The notes beneath the pieces are model-generated. The model ran no database searches. It had not been told where the DNA came from and saw nothing but the letters and a program-made list of their open reading frames with translations. Shown in pieces: positions 52,993 to 61,449 of a stretch of DNA of 64,000 nucleotides; positions within the stretch are counted from its first letter, which is position 1; each line of letters starts with the position of its first letter. Location: the NCBI GenBank assembly GCA_037178625.1, contig CM074134.1, positions 3,038,001 through 3,102,000 on the forward strand, given 5' to 3'. The position numbers and the translations under genes were made by a program. The stretch is from Skeletonema tropicum (lineage: Eukaryota; Bacillariophyta; Thalassiosirophyceae; Thalassiosirales; Thalassiosiraceae).

Positions 52993-55866
52993 CTAAGCAG
53001 CTTCCCTGAAAACAGTCCTGTCCAAGTTGGCAAAGCGCTCCTCGGTACCCTGTAGTGCGGGCCTGACATATCCAGGCTGTGCTTCTTCAGCTGTCGCATG
53101 CTCAAATACATCAACTTGAATCAACGCATCACGCAATGCGTCCGCCTTGGCAATCAAATTAGTTTCCTCGGCAGTAGGTTCTCTCTTCTCGCGGCGAAGA
53201 GATGTGGCTACCTTGTCAGCCTCAACGCAGATGGGAAGGGCATTGATGAGGTCAGTCATTTGATGAATAGTTCCATCTGGAGCAGAGTAAATTCCTTCCT
53301 GGAACATATCACGAATCTCAGAGGGAGTGGTAAGGAGACGAGAGACCTCCTTGGTAAGTGTGTCACTAGGATCAGAATAAGGACGAGTCAACCCCCCAAG
53401 AGGGAAGCAACCCATCTTCATAACCGTGCTAGCAACTGGTCCAAGAGGTCCAGGGAAGTTTTCAGATGCAGCATATAGCGCCTCCTGCGCCTCACGTTCC
53501 AAACGAAGCATGGCATGCTCGGTAAGAGCCTCAAGTCCCTCCATACCACGGCGACGATGGTAGTGGTGAAGAGTGGCATATCCCAAGTAGATTGCACCCA
53601 ATGCATCAGCAAGACGTCCCATTAAAAGTTCTTCAAACTTGAGCCGTCCGCCCAAGGTGAAGCACAAATCCGCTGTCAAAGCAAAGTTGTTAGAAAGGCG
53701 GAGGAGCTGCTTCTCGTGGTAGGCAAGTAGATCGTCGCCGTTCTTGTACGCTGACTTGGATCGGATGGCAGTAGAGAAGGTAGATCCAACTCCTTTTGTC
53801 ACCGAGCCAAAGAAATTCGTCACACCATGTCCAACAATTTTGTGGAATTGCTTTACAAAAATTTTCACGGCATGCTTTTCTTCCGAAGGAGGGAGCTGAA
53901 GCGCCTTGAGTAGGTCTGACATGTGAGGATGACAACGTGTCAAGCCCTGCCCAATAATTTGGAATGATCGCGTCATAATATTCGCTCCCTCAACTGTGAT
54001 TGCAATGGGTAGACTCATGTAGGCATTTCCCATGTAGTTCTTATCTCCACGACAAATGGCAGAACCGGCAGCAATATCCATACCACATTCGACGATGCGA
54101 CGACCACGTTCTGTGCAGTTTTGTTTCATCACTGAGCTAATTACCATTGGTGCCTCGTGGTTGTCAACGATGGCATTCATGACGTCCCCTCCAGCAATGG
54201 TGATGAGGCCATCACTTCCTGCTTTTGCCATGGCTGGAAAGTTTGAAGAATAATGCAAGAGATTGAGGTCAATGAGAATCACTCAAACTATGAAACACGC
54301 ACATTACAATCTATATATAGACCAACAACTCACCTTCCTGGATTCCACCAAACTCGGCAATAGGAACACGAAATTGCTTCCTAACCCTCGAATACGCACC
54401 AACACCGGCAACCACACTCCTCGCAGCACCAATACTTCCCGCGGGCAAACTCACTCCACGACCTTCCGCAAGACACTCCACAAACATGTTCCATCCAAAT
54501 CCACAACGTTCTTGTCCACCCAGGATGGATGTCATGGGAATCCAAACGTCTTCTCCTTCGACTGTACCGTTCATGAATGCTGCACTGAGTGGAATGTGAC
54601 GTGGTCCCATTCGTAATCCTTCATGTCCTCTCCTGAAAGAATTGAGTTGGTTGAGAGAATGAGATGAGATGTTGCATGCATGTGATGAGAAATGAAGTCC
54701 ACACGAATTGTCTCTTCAAATAATCAATAGCACACAAACACAACACAAACAAAAGAATCAAAACAAAACAAAACAAAACAAAGAAACTCACTCCAACAAC
54801 GCCACAGTAAACCCCTCCTCCCCACTCCCACCCAACAACCCCTCCGGATCACTCAAATTCAATCCCAACCCCACCACACCCGCCACGGGTGCCAACGTAA
54901 TATACCTCTTCTTAAAACTCGCCACAACCCCCAATTCTCCCGTCTCGGGATGTTTCGTTACGACACAATCACTCCCAATCAAACTAGTCGCATCACTACC
55001 CGAATGTGGTCCCGTCAATCCAAAACACGGAATCAATGTCCCATTCGCCAACCGTGGTAAAAAGTATTCCTTCTGCTCTTCCGTCCCATACCTCACAAGT
55101 AACTCCCCCGGTCCAAGTGAATTCGGTACAGCGACGGTAGCATTCGCATCAAAACACTGTGTGGCCAATTTGGCCAATACCTGACTTACCGCCTCGGTAC
55201 TAAATCCCAATCCACCCCATTCCCTTGGAATTTTCATTCCAAAAAACTTTTCATTCCGCATGTAATCCCATGCCTCCTTGGAGAAGTCTTTAGTTAGTAA
55301 CTACATCGTGATCATTGAGGAGTGTACAGAGTGTCGTGACTTGATTGGTAAGGAAGGATCGTTCTTCGGCCGTGAGGGAGGGTTGGTAGGTGTCGATTAG
55401 GTGTTGGAGGGAGGGACTGCCGGAGAAAATGTCTCGATCGAATCCTGCCGTGCGTTAGTGAATGAATGAATGATTGAGCGAGCGATTAACGAGTCAGAGA
55501 GTGAATGAATGAATGAATGAACGAATCAATGATATTCACTTCAGTCCAACAAGTCCAGCCATCAAAGAACAAATACTACACAACATCAAGATATATCACA
55601 CACTCACCAATAGTCCCACATCCCAACGCAATATTCTCCGTCTTGGAAATGGGCGGCAACACTCCCTTCGCCCAGCGATATACTCGTTTATCAATTGCGT
55701 GGACTAATCCTAGGAATGATCGGCGTTGAGAAAGTTGATGATCATGATGTTGTGATGGTGAGGAGGAAGAAGTGATGTCAGTTTTTGGAGAGGCGAGCAG
55801 GGCCGAGGAGGATGGTCGAAGGAGGAGGGAGGTTGTTGTGCTCCTTCGTGTTGTTCTGGATAGCAT
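52993..55866 (-). CDS. FadE-type acyl-CoA dehydrogenase, mitochondrial leader, four exons
   Basis: Exons: 55866-55608, 55444-54792, 54632-54334, 54233-52993, all GT-AG. After dropping one extra base near 55292 (VVTN|KDFSKEAWDYMRNEKF) the product is 816 residues, matching the about 815 of bacterial FadE. The N-terminus (MLSRTTRRSTTTSLLLRPSS) is Arg/Ser-rich without acids, like a mitochondrial presequence. Core motifs: IPREWGGLGFS, VPNSLGPGELLVRYGTEEQK, FGLTGPHSGSD (FAD/substrate loop), LAEGRGVSLPAGS, then the C-terminal FadE/DUF1974 extension (LLRLSNNFALTADLCFTLGG to the end). It would catalyse the first step of fatty-acid beta-oxidation. Introns contain simple repeats (AAAAC)n near 54760 and (GAAT)n near 55510. 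Start chosen as first ATG. Confidence 0.9.
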
Positions 55867-56376
55867 GATGATTTGTTTATATTTCAATAAGATATTATGA
55901 GGCTGCTCCGAGATGATTCGATGACCTAATTAATTAAACATCACTGACAGTGTCTACATATCTATTGATTGGCATTTTGCATGTCAGTGATGCAAAAGGA
56001 TTCTGAAGAAGTCTTCTCATCGCATCGATCGCATCAAAAAATTTTTGAGGTGATGTCAACCTTCTTTTTTGTCGACGCGCCATCACGATTTTGTACGATA
56101 TCCATTTTTGGGTGATTGATGGAGTTCTTGGGGTTGAAAGATGTCCAAAGCTTCAGCTGGTTTGGTTGGTTCGTTCCCGTGGTTCGTACATCGTGAGCTG
56201 TGGGCATTACCACATTGAAGATTCGTGTCTCTGATAAAGCAGGAGATGCGAGCGAGAGATAGATCTACATACACGCTCCAAGCTACTGACGAGGTGGCTC
56301 TCTCTCTCTACATGCATCTGGTGCAAGCGCAATGAATTTGGATGCGCAGAGTCGGCATCAGATAGGATGGATGATT
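55867..56376. other. Intergenic, nothing recognised
   Basis: Upstream flank of the FadE-type gene. Only short frames. Confidence 0.4.
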
Positions 56377-57260
56377 CTTTATGCAGAGTTGATGGTAGGT
56401 TGCCATTCACTGACAAATTATAACTCAGCTCTCACTCTTGGTCGATATGCTCAGCTCAAGCTGATACAAATGCAAGGTCATGTATGGTATTCTATCGTTT
56501 TACTTTAATCAAGTTTGGAGGGATAGACAAACTGCTTTATAACGTAATTCCTATGTGAATTCGTCAGTATTTCCATCATAATGATAATCCTAATCATCCG
56601 TCAAGTCAATACTCAATATCACCAAACTGAACTTCTCATATCAGCTACGAGGCTGTAGCATCGCTTCTACACGCTCTTTCCGTCTAAACAGTGCTAATGT
56701 GCCTCAACAAGATCGCCACTGAATACATTGAACGACTAGAACCGGCTCATGCTCATCTCGACGACGATAGATACGATATTGTTAGGGCTCGAGTTACTCC
56801 CATCCTTCACACAGACGACGGTATTCCAATTCATTGGGAGGTTCGTGATATCCTCTGTAAAAAGAGATTTCAATTTCATTCAGCGGATCGTGATATCCTC
56901 TGTATCGTAAAAAGAGATTCCGTCTTGGACATATTCAAACTTTGGAATGCGACAATAGTCGAATCTGCTTCCACAGTTTGAAATGATTGAATTGGATGTG
57001 GAAATAGGCATCAGAAACGAGGAATGGACACACGTGTCTTTTTCTGTACGCGAGCGGGCCCGCTAAGAGCTTCATTCCCCTTGCTTGCTACTTCTAATTG
57101 CTTCGTCCTTCTTCAATACTCAATACAGGCTACTCCTCTCAGTAGCTACCTATGTCTTGATGTCTTGATCATCATGAAGCCTTTGAAGCACCACCGCAAT
57201 GTAAAGCAGCTGCGCACGTGTTGCTGCACTCGCTATCTTTTGTCTGCAAGGAAGACATCA
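56377..57260 (-). repeat. Segmental duplication, deleted copy with LRR tail remnant
   Basis: Matches 59233-61245 in three blocks: 56380-56580 with 59236-59455 (GCAGAGTTGATGGTAGGTTG, GACAAACTGCTTT), 56795-56975 with 59480-59615 (the LRR C-terminus on the minus strand) and 56985-57260 with 60910-61245 (TCATGAAGCCTTTGAAGCAC). About 1.3 kb of LRR body is missing. The LRR tail itself has an internal duplication (CGTGATATCCTCTGTA twice, near 56844 and 56888). Confidence 0.75.
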
Positions 57261-58139
57261 GCAAATTATCTCTAAATGTACTGCATCAACTGACAGTTTC
57301 AGGATTCGACGTTGTCTAATGCAACTCCGACACCTGTCCTACTCCAATAGTAGCACGTCAGTCATCTCGGCAGAGAAGACAAAGAGGCTATGGCAATAGC
57401 ATCACACCGCCCGCACAGACTCTTCAACTGGAATAATAAGTGAAGAAGTTCCAATCAAACATGCAACTCCTCCCATTTCGCATCAGCTCAATTGGACTCT
57501 TCGAGTCTTTGCTTCGGACCCACAATGAATCACTTCCTCTACGGCAAAACTCCACCAGAACCAGCCAAACAACTACCCAAAATCGAGACCACTCCAAATT
57601 CACTAAAGCATTCAACATGGCCACCACCAAAACGCCTCCAACAAGCAGACAACATATCTGTAAATCAAAACAAGCTAATTACCATTACGGTGGCTCCTAC
57701 ACAAGCTCAGACCCATCCACCTTCTACAACTTAACTTTGTATTTATTTATTCATCCACCTTCTACAACTCTTCGGCTCAGCCGGACTCAAATCCCTCTCC
57801 ATTAGCATTAGAGACACAAAGGCCCACAGTCCAAGTCATCACCCAACACTAGTTGCCACGATGAATCCCTTTATGTACTCAATACTAAATTGTAAAAATG
57901 ATACTACTTCGGACCGTAGGAGCTCACTCGTTCACAAGGAACAAGCAAAAGGACGATTCCGCAATCACCTAACACTTCCCCAGTGACCAGCCAATGACCC
58001 TACCACGAAACTTACGCGTGCGTACAAGATAACCTAAACCGCCATCTGGTTGGCACAGGTTGGCACTCTTGCACTTGGCACTTGGCACCTACCGTTCAAA
58101 ACGCATCATAGTGACGAAGCAGAGAGGCAATCGCAGAAG
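57261..58139. other. Intergenic, no supported gene
   Basis: Short frames only. It forms the upstream flank of the zinc-repeat gene. Confidence 0.4.
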
Positions 58140-59210
58140 ATGGCGAATCCAAATGATATTGCTGTTGAGGAGGACGATGTGGGTGCCTTGATTTACAGAG
58201 AATTTCAGCTGAGGAAGGCGGAGGCAGCGGCTGCTGTCTCAGCTGCTAGGAAGAAACAGGCATCATCTGTTTCGACGAGACGAACTTCCACTCGAAAGAA
58301 ATCACCTAATAATAATAGCCAGGACAAAGAATCGTTGCGTAGTCCACAGCGCAATGGTAATTCAACAAGGAAACGAAGGTCTTCATTGGTGGAAGATCCA
58401 CCCAAGAAAAAGGTAGCCAGAAAGAAGTACAGATATGAATGCTCTGCTGATGGATGCTCAAACGTCGTCATCAATGGAGGAGTGTGTGTCAGACATGGAG
58501 CAAAGCTCAAACTATGCAGCATCGAAGATTGTTCAAACAGAGCCCAAAAGGGAGGGGTATGTGTCAGGCATGGTGCAAAGGTGGAACGCAAACGATGCTC
58601 TGCTGAAAGATGCACCAATTACATCGTCAGAGGGGGGGTATGTGTTAATCATGGAGCAAAGACCAAACGATGCAGCAGAGATGGATGCACAAATAAAGTT
58701 ATCAACGGAGGTGTGTGCATTAAGCATGGGGCGAAGGTCAAACTATGCAGCAGTGAGGGATGCACGAACATCGTCGTCAAGGGAGGAGTGTGCATGAAGC
58801 ACGGGGCAAAGAAGAGACGATGCAGCAGAGATGGATGCACAAATCATGCTCAGAGAGGAGGAGTGTGCATAAAGCACGGGGCAAAGGTTAAACGATGCAG
58901 CACTGATGGGTGCAACAATCGAGCTCAGAAAGGAGGTGTGTGCATTAAGCATGGGGCAAAGATCAAACGATGCAGCAGTGAGGGATGCACGAACATCGTC
59001 GTCAGGGGAGGAGTGTGCATGAAGCACGGGGCAAAGAAGAAACGATGCAGCAGTGATGGATGCACAAATCATGCTCAGGAAGGAGGAGTGTGCATGAAGC
59101 ACGGGGCAAAGAAGAAACGATGCAGCAGTGATGGATGCACAAATTATGCTCAGAAAGGAGGATTGTGTGTCAGGCATGGGGCAAAGATCAAACGATGCAA
59201 CATCGATTGA
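58140..59210 (+). CDS. Ten-repeat Cys/His (CxxxxC-CxxH) protein
   Basis: 356 residues from the first ATG (58140). N-terminus: coiled, Ala/Lys-rich (LIYREFQLRKAEAAAAVS), then basic low complexity with RKRRSS and PPKKKVARKK, a likely nuclear localisation signal. From about residue 99 ten tandem units of about 25 residues follow, of the form RCSxDGCTNxxxxGGVCxxHGAK, each able to hold one zinc through C-x4-C-x9-C-x2-H. Similar repeats are abundant in diatoms and oomycetes and often labelled WRKY19-like; function is not established, nucleic-acid binding is plausible. Repeats 5-10 are the most alike, suggesting recent expansion. Intronless. Confidence 0.85.
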   Translation: MANPNDIAVEEDDVGALIYREFQLRKAEAAAAVSAARKKQASSVSTRRTSTRKKSPNNNSQDKESLRSPQRNGNSTRKRRSSLVEDPPKKKVARKKYRYECSADGCSNVVINGGVCVRHGAKLKLCSIEDCSNRAQKGGVCVRHGAKVERKRCSAERCTNYIVRGGVCVNHGAKTKRCSRDGCTNKVINGGVCIKHGAKVKLCSSEGCTNIVVKGGVCMKHGAKKRRCSRDGCTNHAQRGGVCIKHGAKVKRCSTDGCNNRAQKGGVCIKHGAKIKRCSSEGCTNIVVRGGVCMKHGAKKKRCSSDGCTNHAQEGGVCMKHGAKKKRCSSDGCTNYAQKGGLCVRHGAKIKRCNID

Positions 59211-59474
59211 TGCGGCTGAGCTTGATGAGACGAATCTCTATGCAGAGTTGATGGTAGGTTGAAGCTGCTGCCCTCCACTCACTGACGTAATTCAACCCAA
59301 TTCTGAATGTCAGTGGATGTGCTAAAGCTGATACAAAACAAGGTCATGATGTATGGTATCTATCTACCTTTGCTGTCATCAAATTTGAGGGATTAGACAA
59401 ACTGCTTTTATAACGTTATCGCGCGTGAATACGTCGGCATTTCCATCATAATTAATACTGTCAAGACTAGTTAC

Positions 59475-60763
59475 TTACTTCCATCCTTCATAAAGACGGC
59501 GGTACTCCAGTTCATTGGGAGGTTCGTAGTATCCTCTATAAAAAGAGATACCGTCTTGGACATATTCCAAACTCGAAATGCAAGAATCATCGTATCTGCT
59601 TCCACAGTTTTCGTGTTGCTTGGACTCCGGATCCAGCCAGTTGATCTCGCACGAATATGTATAGGGGTCGAAGTCATTTCCGCTCTGCCCATAGCCAAAC
59701 CAACTCCATCCAAGACGTGATCCTGCGTTAACCAATTGCAAGTCAAACGGGGGTGATGGAGGTTTACTTACCTCTAATATTTCATCCCAGGCGTCCAAAG
59801 CTTCCCAATCATACCAATCAGGAGAGTCGTGTGAGAGCCCCCAATCCAAAAACCCGTCAGTGTCAGTGTCTTCGACATCCTTGAATAGTGTTGGAGTACG
59901 ATGCAACAGAAACCGAATAGCCTGCATAAAACTGGGCACCTCAGAAACACGTTGAAATTTGTAACTTGTGCCGCCGTGAACAGTATGTGGGAGCGAGAGA
60001 CTCTCAAGAGCTTGGAAATCACATGCGCGGATGACACGAATATCTCCCGTAACAGCTGTACCGTACAGATCCAACTCCTTTAGACGTGAAAAGTCGGCAA
60101 GATCCATCAAACTGCCCCTAACCTCGTCACACCATTTAATAGTCACCTTCGTTAGGGTATCCTTGAGCGCTCTCAAACTGCTGAGATTACCTTTCAACTG
60201 CGGATTCTCTTGCAGCTCCGAAGCTTCGAGCAAGGGTAATGCTGACAGCATCTCAAGATCCCAATTCCAGTCGCATGAGATACTTAAGTTTTGAAGAAGT
60301 GGAAAGTTGAAAAGGCCAGGAGGATTCCTTCCACTCAAAGGACAAGCGAACATGTCTCCACCCTTTATTACCAGCGTGCGTAGCTTTGTGAAGTGTGGTA
60401 AGATATTGGTGGCATCAACAAAGTAGTTGTCGGCGCTGACTGGCCAAGGTATGAGCGGCCAAGGTATGAAGGAGGTGGAGTCATCAACGATCTTAATCCA
60501 CTGTACATTTGGCAGCGCTGAAGACATTGCTCTCATGGCATTGTATGCTTTCACTTTCAAGCTTCTGCTATAAACCGCAAATTCAGTTGGGGGAACGAGA
60601 GTCTTCTTTGCGGCCTCTCTCCACGTCCTGCATACTCGAGCACGTAGGATATCTTGATGGGGTAGGAAGCTGAAGATATTGCAACTTCATCCATACTCAA
60701 CTCATCGGTGACTTCAACGTTGGCGTGGTGCATTTCGCTCTTTCTTCTCGCAGGCAGGTACAA
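59475..60763 (-). CDS. F-box-like/LRR protein, frameshift in N-terminus
   Basis: The long frame (60560-59475, and open further upstream) carries FSFLPHQDILRARVCRTW, EAAKKTLVPPTEFAVYS, then LRRs (LPHFTKLRTLVIKGGDM, NFPLLQNLSISCDWNWDLEM, LMDLADFSRLKELDLYGT, DFQALESLSLPHTV). The family tail follows: PPFDLQLVNAGSRLGWSWFG, YSCEINWLDPES, ISFYRGYYEPPNELEYRRL. The first residues, DELSMDEVAI, lie in another frame (from 60763). One base appears lost in GCAATATCTTC near 60680, where the related copy at 34.0 kb reads GCAATCATCTTC. The F-box-like start suggests a substrate adaptor for ubiquitin ligases, but this is inference. Either a one-base assembly error or a new pseudogene. Confidence 0.75.
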
Positions 60764-61449
60764 ATTGACGAAAAGTCTTTCGGTGTCACCACTGGTGGAG
60801 GCAGGAACGTTATTGTACGACGACGTTATGATGGCTTTACAGGCATGAGATGCAGTTGTTAAACGTTTGGATCATGCTGCATTATGAATCTTTTGCAGCG
60901 AGAGAGGGGAAATGATTGAATTAGATGTGGAAGTTTAATGAATGTGGTCTGTGCTTAGTGTGGATAATAAGAAAGAAGATCGTGGGGGGCGCGCGGGCAT
61001 CGCTCGGGCATGCATCAGAAACGAGGAATGGACACGTGTCTTTTCTTACGCGAGCGGCATCAACAATCGCCTCTACTCTCTTTTCCACTATACTTCTTCT
61101 CATCATGCTCATGGCCCAAGTTGCACTGCTTCATCTCCTCACTATGTCTTGATGTCTTGATCATCATGAAGCCTTTGAAGCACCACCGCAATGTAAAGTA
61201 GCTGCGCACCAGTTGCTGCACTCGCTATCTTTTGTCTGCAGGAAGGACATCTAATGTGATTTGTCATCTACCTACGAAGGCTGCTCATGATTATGAAAGA
61301 TATCATGCTTGGCTCGTTGGACAAATCTTGGCGTGGCATCACAGGCCACTGATTTGACAACGAATTCAATCTATTTGTTGGATTAATCATTCGGGAGATG
61401 ATGCGCTACATTCTACAAAAAGAGAGACGGAAAATCATTGAGCTTACTA
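60764..61449. repeat. Intergenic, contains partner block of the segmental duplication
   Basis: 60910-61245 matches 56985-57260. Nothing else recognised. Confidence 0.6.

Noticed and set aside
55284..55300. Tiny intron with a TACTAAC branch-point-like word in the FadE-type gene
   Set aside because: Only 17 nt long; removing one base restores a conserved reading through the site.
57440..57805. 121-aa plus-strand gene
   Set aside because: Thr/Pro-rich chance frame with no domain and no conservation in the duplicated copy.
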